In this document: piece by piece, positions 1-8,049 of the stretch
Numbering within the stretch: the stretch's first letter is position 1
Layout: each line of letters starts with the position of its first letter
Assembly: GCA_023701125.1 (NCBI GenBank)
Contig: JAMPXO010000021.1
Coordinates: 1 to 56,138 of the forward strand
Source of the DNA: Vicinamibacteria bacterium
Lineage (GTDB): Bacteria; Acidobacteriota; Vicinamibacteria; Fen-336
DNA length: 56,138 nucleotides
Direction of reading: 5' to 3'
Translations under genes and position numbers: made by a program
The notes under the pieces: generated by a model
Databases searched by the model: none
What the model saw: the letters and a program-made list of their open reading frames with translations, nothing else
What the model was told of the DNA's origin: nothing

Positions 1-210
1 CGGCGGCGGGGTGTCGAGCCCGGGCTCGTCGCCTGCCGGCGGTCGCGGCGGCGGCGTGGGCGCCGGAATCGTCGCCTGCGCCACCTGCTGCAGCGGCCGC
101 CACCAGAAGGCGTAGGCCGCGACCGCCGTGGCCACCGAGACCACGCCGGTCACGATCAGCACCAGCGCCGCGCCCCACACCCAGCGCGCGGAGCCGGACT
201 CCCCGCTCAT
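1..210 (-). CDS. Hypothetical membrane-anchored protein (C-terminus cut by window edge)
   Basis: Open frame of 70 codons running off the left edge of the window. It begins at an ATG four bases after the stop of the upstream gene (215-748), so the two are probably co-transcribed. Residues about 10-36 form one hydrophobic helix rich in Ala and Val, ending in a short aromatic stretch (AYAFWWRP). This is followed by a Pro-rich segment (PAPTPPPRPP) that looks like a linker into a missing domain. I infer a single-pass inner-membrane protein with a periplasmic Pro-rich linker. The visible part matches no family I recognise and the function is unknown. The start is chosen from the short spacing and the frame. 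Confidence 0.6.
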   Translation of the reverse strand, partial: MSGESGSARWVWGAALVLIVTGVVSVATAVAAYAFWWRPLQQVAQATIPAPTPPPRPPAGDEPGLDTPPP

Positions 211-214
211 CGCG

Positions 215-748
215 TCAGTTGCCCCGGGACTTGGCGGCTTCTTCGTCCTGGTAGGTGACCTTGCGGCCCGTGCGGGTCTCCAGGATGGTGAGCGTGTTGC
301 GGATGATGTCCTTGCCCAGCTCGAAGATCACGGCCTGTTCCGTGCCCTTGGAGTCCTTGTAGGTGATCGTCAGGAAGTGGGTCCGCTTCTTGGAGAACAG
401 GAACAGCGGCGAGATCAGGATCGCCTCCGCCACCCGGCGGCCGGACTTCTGCCCGTACTCGAGCTCGACGACCCGCTTGTAGGGCACTTCGATCAGCCCG
501 CCGCTCTTCTCCGCGACGAACACGAACTTGGAAGCGTCCGTCGTCGTGATCAGGCCCTCGGTCTTGATCGCGACCGAGTTGATCGTGCCGCCCAGGAACT
601 TCGCCTCGTTCTTGCCGACAGCGGCCGCCGTCGGAGCCAGCAGGGCGAAGACCAGCCCCGCCGCCAGCAGGCGCTGCGCCGGGGCAGTACCGAACGGATT
701 GCGAAAAGGCACGACTGTCCACAGACCGGCGAACGTGTCACGGTTCAT
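215..748 (-). CDS. Conserved hypothetical secreted or membrane-anchored protein
   Basis: Protein of 177 residues. The ATG is preceded by a strong ribosome site (GGAGGT, 7 nt upstream), which rejects the longer frame that reaches 880. A hydrophobic segment at about residues 28-46 ending in an Ala-rich region looks like a signal peptide or anchor. The remainder is a predicted beta-rich domain with the run PYKRVVELEYGQKSGRR at about 95-111 and a hydrophobic patch (ISPLFLFSKK) near 119-128. I have seen similar proteins described only as conserved hypotheticals in Acidobacteriota, and no enzymatic motif is visible. It leads a probable operon with the Pro-rich membrane protein downstream. Location and function are inference. 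Confidence 0.75.
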   Translation of the reverse strand: MNRDTFAGLWTVVPFRNPFGTAPAQRLLAAGLVFALLAPTAAAVGKNEAKFLGGTINSVAIKTEGLITTTDASKFVFVAEKSGGLIEVPYKRVVELEYGQKSGRRVAEAILISPLFLFSKKRTHFLTITYKDSKGTEQAVIFELGKDIIRNTLTILETRTGRKVTYQDEEAAKSRGN

Positions 749-873
749 TTTGGGGTGACCTCCAACCACAGACGCGCAATCGGTGGAGAAAACGGTCAGC
801 CCGGCGGGCCCGAATTTTCCTTTTCCCGTTGACCGCTGCCGGGCAGCTCGAGGAGCACGGCCCATTGCTCCTC

Positions 874-902
874 TTGACATCCCACAGGAGCCGCCGTAGC
901 TT
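874..902 (+). promoter_or_regulatory. Candidate sigma-70 promoter for padR-permease
   Basis: A perfect -35 hexamer TTGACA lies at 874-879. Seventeen bases later comes the weak -10 candidate TAGCTT (897-902), 25 bp before the first possible padR start. The -10 matches only half of the consensus, so assisted or repressed initiation is plausible. PadR proteins commonly repress their own promoter. Confidence 0.4.
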
Positions 903-923
903 CCTATTGGCGTCCCACAGGAG
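880..923. repeat. Exact 11-bp direct repeats in the padR promoter/leader
   Basis: The sequence TCCCACAGGAG occurs at 880-890 and again at 913-923, a 33-bp pitch (about three helical turns). The first copy abuts the -35 hexamer TTGACA. The second contains the AGGAG ribosome site just upstream of the ATG at 928. This is a candidate pair of regulator sites, but a small duplication of leader sequence would look the same. Confidence 0.45.
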
Positions 924-948
924 TGCGATGTCGAGCGAGGAGCGAGGC

Positions 949-1302
949 ATGGGAGACGACAAGTCGAGCATCTTGCAGGGCACCCTCGATCTGATGGTGC
1001 TCAAGACCCTGGAGCAGATGGGGCCGCTGCACGGCTACGGGATCGCCCGCCGCCTGGAGCAGATCAGCGAGGACGTCCTGACCGTCAACCAGGGAACCCT
1101 CTACCTGTGCCTGGTGCGGCTGGTGCAGAAGCGGTGGGTGGCCGCTTCGTGGGGCACGTCCGAGAACAACCGGAAGGCGAAGTTCTATGCGCTGACCCGC
1201 GCCGGACGCGCGCAACTGCGGAGCGAAGCCGCCCATTGGCACCGGATCGCGTCGGTCATCGAGCGCGTGCTTGCGCCGGCGGGGGGAGGAAACCCGGCAT
1301 GA
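949..1302 (+). CDS. PadR family transcriptional regulator
   Basis: Protein of 117 residues with the PadR winged-helix core. The N-terminal run SSILQGTLDLMVLKTLEQ, the LHGYGIARRLEQ helix and the wing (NQGTLYLCLVRLVQKRWV) match the family, as does the KFYALTRAGRAQL strand-helix. The family usually begins with MG..K then the LQGTLDL helix, which favours the ATG at 949, served by GAGGAG at 937-942. An in-frame ATG at 928 has its own AGGAG site and would add seven residues. The stop overlaps the start of the ADOP permease (ATGA), so the pair is translationally coupled. In Acidobacteriota, PadR genes of this type sit directly before ADOP permeases and presumably control them. The effector is unknown. 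Confidence 0.9.
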   Translation: MGDDKSSILQGTLDLMVLKTLEQMGPLHGYGIARRLEQISEDVLTVNQGTLYLCLVRLVQKRWVAASWGTSENNRKAKFYALTRAGRAQLRSEAAHWHRIASVIERVLAPAGGGNPA

Positions 1303-4010
1303 GTTCCTGGCTCGATTCCTGGCGCGTCCTCTCCGCCCGTCTCGCGGGACACCTCCGCCGCCGTCAGCTCGACAGCGAACTCGAGGAGGAGCTCGCCGCC
1401 CACCTGGCCCTGGCCGAGGACGAGTACGTGCGCCGGGGCCGCACCCCGGAGGAGGCGAAGCGCCTCGCCCGCGTCGACCTGGGAGGGCTGGCCCAGTTGC
1501 AGGAGGCCAGTCGCGAGGCCCACGGGCTGCCCTGGCTCGACGCCGCATGGCTCGAGATGCGCCTCGCCTTCCGCACGTTGCGGAGGTCGTGGGGCCTGAC
1601 CCTGGTCGGCGGCTTCGCGATGACGGTGGCGATCGCCATCGGCGGCGGCGCCTTCAACGTCATCCACGCGGTGATGGGCGCCACGCTGCCCCTCGACGAA
1701 GGCGAGCGCGTGGTGGCGCTGATGGCGTGGGGGGCCCGGCAGGATCGGCGGCAGGGAGTGGCTCCCGCGGATCTCGATCGATGGCGCGAGACGCTGCGCC
1801 TGGTGGAGGACGTGGGCGGCTTTCGGGATCGCGAGCTGCCGGCGAAGACCGGGCCGGCGCTGGCCGGCGCGCCGGGCCATCCCGTGCGGGTCGCGGAGAT
1901 CACCGCGTCGGGCTTCGACCTGGCGCGGGTGGCGCCGCTCGTCGGCCGTTCGATCCAGCGCGACGACGAACGGCCGGGCGCCCCGGCCGTGGTGGTGATC
2001 GGCCACGACGCGTGGCGCGGGCGCTTCTTCTCCGATCCACGGATCCTGGAGCGGACGCTCTGGCTGGGCGACACGGAGCACCAGGTGGTCGGAGTGATGC
2101 CCGCCGGCTTCGCGTTCCCGCTCGACTACTCCTTCTGGACCCCGCTGAAGACGTCGATCGGCCCCGCCGCCGCGGGCGACCGGGTGACGGGGATCCTCAG
2201 CTTCGGCCGCCTTCGCGACGGAGTGAGGCTCAAGGCGGCTCAGGCGGAACTGGCGGCGGCGGGCCTGACGCGTGGACTCTATCCAGCGAGCGACGAGCCC
2301 CCCGTGCCCCGGATGACGTCTTACCCGCTGGCCTTCGTCAGGGCCGAGCGTGGCGTCGCGCTGGGCATCGTGCTCCTGCTCGCCGGTCTGCTGCTGCTTC
2401 CGCCCTGCGCGAACGTGGCGATCCTGGTCCACGCGCGGACGGTGGCGCGCCAGGAGGAGATCTCCCTCCGTTACGTGCTGGGCGCCAGCCGAGGCCGGAT
2501 CGTCGCGCAGCTCCTGGCCGAAGTGCTGGCCCTGGCCCTGGGCGCAGCGATCCTGGCCGTCGCCATCATTCGCCTGGTGGGACGCTACGTGCAGGAGACG
2601 CTGCTCGCCGGCAACCGACTGCCGTTCTGGATCGACTTCCAGGGCCTGCCGCTCCCGACCCTGGCCCTGACCCTGGCCCTGGCGCTGCTCGCCGCGGCCA
2701 TCGCGGGGGTCGGTCCCGCGCTGCGGGCGACCGGCGATCTGGCACAGGCCGGCCTCAAGTCGCTGGGTCGCGGGACCGGGCCCCGACTCGGCCGCACCTG
2801 GACCGCCCTGGTCGTGGCCCAGATCGCCTTCGCCGTGGCCGTGCTGCCTTCCGCCGCTTCGATGGCCTGGGGAGCCCTGCGGCCCGGGATCCTGGGTCGG
2901 GACTTCGTGGCCGAGGACTACCTCGTCGCGAAGGTCGTCCCGAACGCCGTGGACTCGGGTTTCGCGCGAAGCCGCCGCGAGTTCCTGCGGAACCTGCGAA
3001 GCCAGCCCGGGATCGGCCCCGTCGCCCTCTCGCGAACGGCTCCGGGACGCGAGTCCTGGGGCGTCGTCGCCCTGCTGCCGCTGACCTCCCGAGCGAGCGC
3101 CCCCGCGGCCGCACCCCAGGACGCGCTCCCGTCGAGGGTGGCCCTCGACTCGAACGCGGTGAACGACACGTTCTTCGAGACCTACCCGATCCGCGGGCTC
3201 GCGGGGCGCGGGTTCGAGGCGGCCGACTTCGAGGCCGGCGAGGAGAACCGCGCGGTGCTGGTCAGCCGGACTCTCGCCGTCCACCTGGCTGCGGAGGCCG
3301 GGGCAGCGGGCGACCTGGGTCGCGTGCTCGGCCGCCGCCTGCGATATCTGAACACCGCGGCGGGGCCGTCGCCGGAGAACGGGCCCGTGTTCGAGATCGT
3401 CGGCGTCGTCTCGGACCTTCCCGACAACCTCGACGCTCGCATCCTCTATCACCCGTTGTCGGCGGACTCGAGCGACGAGGCGACGCTGTCGGTTCGCCTG
3501 GCGGGAGCGAAGGACGGCGCCGCCCCGCGATTGTGGGCCAGCGCCGAGCCCTTCTCGGCGGCGCTGCGGCTGTCCGACCTGCGCACGCTCGAGGACGTCT
3601 ACACGGAGAACGAACGCGACGACAACCTCTCGGCCTACGCCCTCGCGGCCGCGACCACGAGCGTGCTGCTGCTGTCGGCCGCCGGCATCCACGCGCTGAT
3701 GTCGTTCACCATCCACCGCAAGCGTCGCGAGATCGGCATTCGTTCGGCGCTGGGCGCCCGGCCGCAGCGTCTGCTCCTGGACGTGTCCCGGCAGGCTCTC
3801 GTGCAGGTCGGTCTCGGAGCCCTGCTGGGAGGGAGCGTGGCGATGGCGCTCGCCTACTGGATCCCCGTCGACGAACTCGGCGGCCGCAGCGTTCCCGGGC
3901 TGATCCCGGCGGCGGCGCTGCTGCTGATGGGCGTCGGCCTGCTGGCCGCCATCGGCCCCGCTCGCCGGGCCCTGCGCGTCGAGCCGACCGAGGCCCTGCG
4001 CGAAGGCTAG
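1299..4010 (+). CDS. ADOP-type duplicated ABC transporter permease (FtsX/MacB family)
   Basis: Protein of 903 residues. The N-terminal prefix (about 1-80, with LDSELEEELAAHLALAEDEY) is the permease-prefix helix bundle seen in acidobacterial duplicated orphan permeases. Then come two MacB-type units, each a periplasmic core domain followed by three-helix FtsX membrane segments. The first TM is near residue 105 and FtsX helices lie at about 350-480. A second periplasmic domain follows, with closing helices at about 780-895. The coupling-helix motif occurs twice (EISLRYVLGASRGRI and EIGIRSALGARPQRL), and the protein ends with the family signature PTEALREG. No ATPase is adjacent, as is usual for these 'orphan' permeases. 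The substrate is unknown; export of antimicrobials or lipids is only a family-level guess. Confidence 0.92.
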   Translation: MSSWLDSWRVLSARLAGHLRRRQLDSELEEELAAHLALAEDEYVRRGRTPEEAKRLARVDLGGLAQLQEASREAHGLPWLDAAWLEMRLAFRTLRRSWGLTLVGGFAMTVAIAIGGGAFNVIHAVMGATLPLDEGERVVALMAWGARQDRRQGVAPADLDRWRETLRLVEDVGGFRDRELPAKTGPALAGAPGHPVRVAEITASGFDLARVAPLVGRSIQRDDERPGAPAVVVIGHDAWRGRFFSDPRILERTLWLGDTEHQVVGVMPAGFAFPLDYSFWTPLKTSIGPAAAGDRVTGILSFGRLRDGVRLKAAQAELAAAGLTRGLYPASDEPPVPRMTSYPLAFVRAERGVALGIVLLLAGLLLLPPCANVAILVHARTVARQEEISLRYVLGASRGRIVAQLLAEVLALALGAAILAVAIIRLVGRYVQETLLAGNRLPFWIDFQGLPLPTLALTLALALLAAAIAGVGPALRATGDLAQAGLKSLGRGTGPRLGRTWTALVVAQIAFAVAVLPSAASMAWGALRPGILGRDFVAEDYLVAKVVPNAVDSGFARSRREFLRNLRSQPGIGPVALSRTAPGRESWGVVALLPLTSRASAPAAAPQDALPSRVALDSNAVNDTFFETYPIRGLAGRGFEAADFEAGEENRAVLVSRTLAVHLAAEAGAAGDLGRVLGRRLRYLNTAAGPSPENGPVFEIVGVVSDLPDNLDARILYHPLSADSSDEATLSVRLAGAKDGAAPRLWASAEPFSAALRLSDLRTLEDVYTENERDDNLSAYALAAATTSVLLLSAAGIHALMSFTIHRKRREIGIRSALGARPQRLLLDVSRQALVQVGLGALLGGSVAMALAYWIPVDELGGRSVPGLIPAAALLLMGVGLLAAIGPARRALRVEPTEALREG

Positions 4011-4080
4011 GGGATGCGCACCGGGCCCCTCGGGGCTACGAGTCGGCCAGCGCTCGGTGGCCAGCCGCGCACGGGGCGCC

Positions 4081-4482
4081 TCACAACACCAGCGCCACGC
4101 CTGCCGTGCGCGCGGCCCTCTGCAGCTCTCGATCGAGCGTGGCCAGCGGCAGTGCGCGGCGGATCGCGGTTTCCAGGTACGTCGCGTCGTAGACCGTGAG
4201 CCCGTGGGCGCGGGCGAGCTGGACTGCGCCACCCGGGGCCCGCAGGGAAGCCTCGACCTCGATCGGCAACCCGCTGAGGATGCCGAGCACGCGGTCGGCG
4301 AGGGCCGGCGCGATCCGCTTGCGCCGCTCGGCCTGGACGAGCACGTTGGCGACCTCGGCCGGGAACAGCGCCGGGACGACGGCGCCCTCGGCGACGACCC
4401 GCTCCAGGACGGCGTCGGTGGCGGGCGTCACTTCGTCGGCGAACCACCAGGCCGCAGCGACGGACGTGTCGATGACCAACAC
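4081..4482 (-). CDS. vapC: VapC-like PIN-domain toxin ribonuclease
   Basis: Protein of 133 residues starting at GTG (MLVIDTSVAAAWWF), one base after the antitoxin stop. PIN-domain acidic residues are in place: D5 (VIDTS), E43 (FPAEVANVL), D99 (YDATYLE) and D117 (ATLDREL). PIN toxins of the VapC family cleave specific RNAs, often tRNA or rRNA, with Mg2+. The upstream partner is a Phd/YefM-type antitoxin, giving a normal antitoxin-toxin order on the minus strand. An in-frame extension far upstream runs through other genes and is rejected. The gene is complete and looks functional; the RNA target is not visible from sequence. Confidence 0.92.
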   Translation of the reverse strand: MLVIDTSVAAAWWFADEVTPATDAVLERVVAEGAVVPALFPAEVANVLVQAERRKRIAPALADRVLGILSGLPIEVEASLRAPGGAVQLARAHGLTVYDATYLETAIRRALPLATLDRELQRAARTAGVALVL

Positions 4483-4483
4483 G

Positions 4484-4720
4484 TCAGGGCCGCCCCGTGT
4501 CGCGCAACTTCCGCACGCTGAGGCCACGCAGCCGCGCGCCGCTCCGGATCTGCCGCAGTTCGTCGACCAGGCGCGACGCGTCCTGCGGCGGGTCGCCGAG
4601 GGGCACGAGGCGCGCGATCGCCTTGCCGTGGCGGGTGATCGTGAACTGCTCGCCGCGTTCCACCCGCTCGAGCAGGGCGGGCAGGTGGGTCTTCGCCTCG
4701 TAGGCGCCGATGGTCGACAT
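4484..4720 (-). CDS. Phd/YefM-family antitoxin
   Basis: Protein of 78 residues. The N-terminal Phd/YefM fold is clear: IGAYEAKTHLPALLERVERG then EQFTITRHGKAIARLVP. The C-terminal half is charged (DELRQIRSGARLRG...), as expected for the disordered toxin-neutralising tail. It is followed after one base by the PIN toxin. The ATG sits 3 bp from a pair of palindromes (4724-4742) that probably bind the antitoxin dimers for autorepression. No Shine-Dalgarno site is visible upstream, so the message may be nearly leaderless. Confidence 0.92.
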   Translation of the reverse strand: MSTIGAYEAKTHLPALLERVERGEQFTITRHGKAIARLVPLGDPPQDASRLVDELRQIRSGARLRGLSVRKLRDTGRP

Positions 4721-4723
4721 ACG

Positions 4724-4742
4724 ACTAGTCTACAACTAGTCT
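4724..4742. promoter_or_regulatory. Tandem palindromic operator of the toxin-antitoxin pair
   Basis: ACTAGTCT occurs twice, at 4724-4731 and 4735-4742. Each copy contains the palindrome ACTAGT, and the copies are 11 bp apart (one helical turn). The site ends 3 bp from the antitoxin ATG. Phd/YefM antitoxins bind short tandem palindromes overlapping their promoter, so this is the likely autoregulatory operator. Confidence 0.65.
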
Positions 4743-4796
4743 GATCTCGCGAGACTCGCGGGCCGATGCTGGCGAGGCCTGGATCAGGGAACTCCT

Positions 4797-7700
4797 CTAC
4801 ACCCCCAGTTGGCGGCGCCTCCACAGCAGGTACAGCACCGGGTAGACGAGCAGCTCGAGCAGGAAGCTGGTGGCGAGACCGCCGACCATCGGCGCCGCGA
4901 CCCGCTTCATCAGGTCGGAGCCGGTGCCCGTCGACCACAGGATCGGCATCAGGCCGACCATCGCCGAGATCACCGTCATCGCCTTCGGCCGCACCCGCTT
5001 CACGGCGCCGTGCACGATCGCCTCGATCAGTTCCGCGTAGGTCGTCAGCTTGCCCTGTTGCTTCGCCTCGTCGTAGGAGAGGTCGAGGAACAGCAGCATG
5101 AAGACGCCCGTCTCGGCGTCGAGGCCGAGCAGGGCGATCACGCCGACCCAGGCCGCGATCGAGACGTTGTAGTCGAGGCCCCACATCAGCCACACGGCGC
5201 CGATCGCGGAGAACGGCACCGCCGTCAGCACCATCGCGGTCTTCACCGCCGAGCCGGTGTTGGCGAACAACAGCAGCACGATCAGCACCAGCGTGACCGG
5301 CACCACCAGCTTCAGCCGCTCGCGGACGCGCAGCATGTTCTCGTACTGCCCGCTCCACTCGATCGAGTAGCCGGCCGGCAGCGTCACTTTCGCGGCCACC
5401 GCGGCCTTGGCGCGGTCGACGAAGCCGCCGATGTCACTGTCGGCGGTGTCGACGAACACGTAGCCGGCCAGCAGCGCGTTCTCGTTGCGGATCATCGCGG
5501 GGCCGGTGACCGTGCGCAGGTCCGCGACCTGGCTGAGCGGGATCTGGGCACCGGACGGCGTCATCACCAGCACCCGGCCCAGCTTGTCGAGGTCGTCGCG
5601 CAGCTCGCGCGGGTAGCGGACGTTGACCGGGTAGCGGGCGCGGCCCTCGATCGTGGTGGTGACGTTCTCGCCGCCGACCGCGGACAGGATCACCTGCTGC
5701 ACCTCCGCGACCGACAGTCCGTAGCGAGCCAGCGCCTCGCGGCGCAGCTCGAAGTCGACGAAGTAGCCGCCGGCCGCGCGCTCGGCGTAGGCGCTGCGGG
5801 TGCCGGGCACATGGCGCAGGGCACCCTCGACCTCCTGGCCGAGGCGCTCGATCACCGTCAGGTCGGGGCCGAAGATCTTGACCCCGACCGGCGTGCGCAC
5901 GCCGGTCGACAGCATGTCGATGCGGGCCTTGATCGGCATCGTCCAGGCGTTGGTGACGCCGGGGATCTGCATCGCCGCGTCGAGCTCGGCGATCAGCTCC
6001 TCGCGGGTCAGGTGCTCGGGCACGATCCGCCGCAGCACCAGGTCCTTCAGCCACTCCGGCGCCCACTCCGAGTAGAAGCGCGGCCGGGCCCGCCACTCCG
6101 CCGGCGGCTTCAGCAGCACCGTCGTCTCCATCATCGAGAACGGCGCCGGGTCGGTCGAGGTCTCGGCGCGGCCGGCCTTGCCGTGCACCCGCTCCACCTC
6201 GGGGAACGACTTCAGGATCCGGTCCTGGATCTCGAGCAGCCGCGAGGCCTCGGTCACCGAGATGCCGGGCAGCGTCGTCGGCATGTACAGGATCGAGCCC
6301 TCGTCGAGCGGCGGCATGAACTCGTGGCCGAGCTGCAGGTACACCGGCACCGTGCTCAGGATCAGCAGCAGCGCGGTCGCGAGCGTCGTCTTCGGGTGGC
6401 GCAGCACCGCGCGGCAGGCGGGCTCGTAGATTCCGAACAGCACGCGGCTGACCGGGTGCCGCTCTTCCTTGTAGTAGGTGCCGACCGCCAGCGAGGTGGC
6501 GAGCTTCGCCAGCCAGCGCGGGCGGAACGTGAACGGGTCCATGCGGGTGAAGAACATCCGCAGCGCGGGGTCGAGGGTCAGCGCCAGCACCGCGGCGATC
6601 GCCATGGTCAGGTTCTTGGTCCAGGCCAGCGGCGTGAACAGCCGGCCCTCCTGGTCGACCAGGGTGAAGATCGGCAGGAACGCGACCGCGATCAGCAGCA
6701 GCGAGAAGAACACCGACGGCCCGACCTCGAGCAGCGCGTCGAGCCGCACCTTGTGGAAGTCGCCCTGACGGCCACCGTGCTCCCACAGCTCCAGCTTCTT
6801 GTAGGCGTTCTCGACCTCGACGATCGCGCCGTCGACCAGCACGCCGATCGAGATCGCGATCCCGGCCAGCGACATCAGGTTCGACGAGATCCCCATCCAC
6901 GCCATCGGGATGAAGGCCAGCAGCACCGCGATCGGGATGGTCACGATCGGCACCAGCGCCGACGGCACGTGCCACAGGAACAGCAGGATCACCGCCGAGA
7001 CGATCACGATCTGGGTCACCAGCTCGTGCTTCAGGGTGTCGAGCGCGCGGTCGATCAGGTCGGAGCGGTCGTAGGTGGTGACGATCCGCACCCCGGCCGG
7101 CAACGACGGCTCGACCTCCTTCAGCCGCTGCCGCACGCGCTCGATCACGGCCCGCGCGTTCTCGCCGTGGCGCATCACCACGATGCCGCCGACCGCGTCG
7201 CCCTGGCCGTCGAGGTCGGCCACGCCGCGCCGCAGCTCGGGCCCGATCGCCACCGTGGCCACGTCGCGCAGCAGCACCGGCGTACCGCCCGGGGTCGAGC
7301 GCAGCACGATCTGCTCGAGGTCCTCGCGGGCGCGGATGTAGCCGCGACCACGCACCATGTACTCGCGGCCGGCGAACTCGACGAGACGGCCGCCGACGTC
7401 TTCGTTGCCCTGGCGCACCGCGTCGGAGACCTGCATCACCGACAGGTCGTAGGCCTTCAGCCGGTTGGGGTCGACCGTGACCTGGTACTGCTGGACGAAG
7501 CCGCCGAGCGAGGCGACCTCGGCGACGCCGGGCACCGCCTGCAGCCGGTAGCGCAGGCTCCAGTCCTGGAACGAGCGCAGGTCGGCCAGCGAGTGCTTCC
7601 CGGAGTCGTCGACCAGCGCGTACTGGAACACCCAGCCGACGCCGGTCGCGTCCGGCCCCAGCTCGGTCTTGACCCCGGACGGCAGCAGCGGCTGGATCTT

Positions 7701-8042
7701 GGAAAGGTACTCGAGCACCCGCGAGCGGGCCCAGTACAGGTCGGTCTTGTCCTCGAAGATGACGTAGACGTAGCTGAAGCCGAAGTCGGAGAAGCCGCGG
7801 ATGCTCTTCACCTTCGGCGTGCCGAGCAGGGCCGACACGATCGGGTAGGTGACCTGGTCCTCGATGATGTCGGGGCTGCGGTCCCAGCGCGAGTAGACGA
7901 TGACCTGGGTGTCGGAGAGGTCCGGGATGGCGTCGACCGGAATCGTGCGCAGGGTGTGCACGCCGTAGAGCACGGCGAGCACGGTGAGCAGCAGCACCAG
8001 CACGCGGTGCTCGGCACTCCAGCGGATGATGGCTTTCGTCAT
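4797..8042 (-). CDS. cusA: CusA-type Cu(I)/Ag(I) RND efflux pump
   Basis: Inner-membrane proton-driven pump of 1081 residues, the usual length for heavy-metal RND proteins. It has the N-terminal TM (about 13-30), the porter motifs (PDLSDTQVIVYSRW; FGFSYVYVIFED) and the TM4 motif GVLVDGAIVEVENAYKK. Methionines that match the CusA metal-relay residues M573, M623 and M672 of E. coli are present as M587 (ILYMP), M637 (FSMMETT) and M710 (RIDMLSTG), which supports monovalent copper or silver as substrate. The stretch between the last two is about 24 residues longer than in E. coli. It is the last gene of a cusC-cusB-cusA operon, 7 nt after cusB. A zinc/cobalt (CzcA) role is less likely. Confidence 0.93.
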   Translation of the reverse strand: MTKAIIRWSAEHRVLVLLLTVLAVLYGVHTLRTIPVDAIPDLSDTQVIVYSRWDRSPDIIEDQVTYPIVSALLGTPKVKSIRGFSDFGFSYVYVIFEDKTDLYWARSRVLEYLSKIQPLLPSGVKTELGPDATGVGWVFQYALVDDSGKHSLADLRSFQDWSLRYRLQAVPGVAEVASLGGFVQQYQVTVDPNRLKAYDLSVMQVSDAVRQGNEDVGGRLVEFAGREYMVRGRGYIRAREDLEQIVLRSTPGGTPVLLRDVATVAIGPELRRGVADLDGQGDAVGGIVVMRHGENARAVIERVRQRLKEVEPSLPAGVRIVTTYDRSDLIDRALDTLKHELVTQIVIVSAVILLFLWHVPSALVPIVTIPIAVLLAFIPMAWMGISSNLMSLAGIAISIGVLVDGAIVEVENAYKKLELWEHGGRQGDFHKVRLDALLEVGPSVFFSLLLIAVAFLPIFTLVDQEGRLFTPLAWTKNLTMAIAAVLALTLDPALRMFFTRMDPFTFRPRWLAKLATSLAVGTYYKEERHPVSRVLFGIYEPACRAVLRHPKTTLATALLLILSTVPVYLQLGHEFMPPLDEGSILYMPTTLPGISVTEASRLLEIQDRILKSFPEVERVHGKAGRAETSTDPAPFSMMETTVLLKPPAEWRARPRFYSEWAPEWLKDLVLRRIVPEHLTREELIAELDAAMQIPGVTNAWTMPIKARIDMLSTGVRTPVGVKIFGPDLTVIERLGQEVEGALRHVPGTRSAYAERAAGGYFVDFELRREALARYGLSVAEVQQVILSAVGGENVTTTIEGRARYPVNVRYPRELRDDLDKLGRVLVMTPSGAQIPLSQVADLRTVTGPAMIRNENALLAGYVFVDTADSDIGGFVDRAKAAVAAKVTLPAGYSIEWSGQYENMLRVRERLKLVVPVTLVLIVLLLFANTGSAVKTAMVLTAVPFSAIGAVWLMWGLDYNVSIAAWVGVIALLGLDAETGVFMLLFLDLSYDEAKQQGKLTTYAELIEAIVHGAVKRVRPKAMTVISAMVGLMPILWSTGTGSDLMKRVAAPMVGGLATSFLLELLVYPVLYLLWRRRQLGV

Positions 8043-8049
8043 CGTGGCC

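Noticed and set aside
4015-4060. Terminator hairpin (GCCCC/GGGGC) after the ADOP permease
   Set aside because: The stem is only five bases with a two-base loop and there is no T-run; too weak to list.
1185-4232. Very long open frame on the minus strand opposite the ADOP permease
   Set aside because: Its composition (Arg/Gly/His/Gln-rich) is that of a shadow frame in GC-rich DNA, while the plus frame has family motifs, TM helices and coupling to padR.
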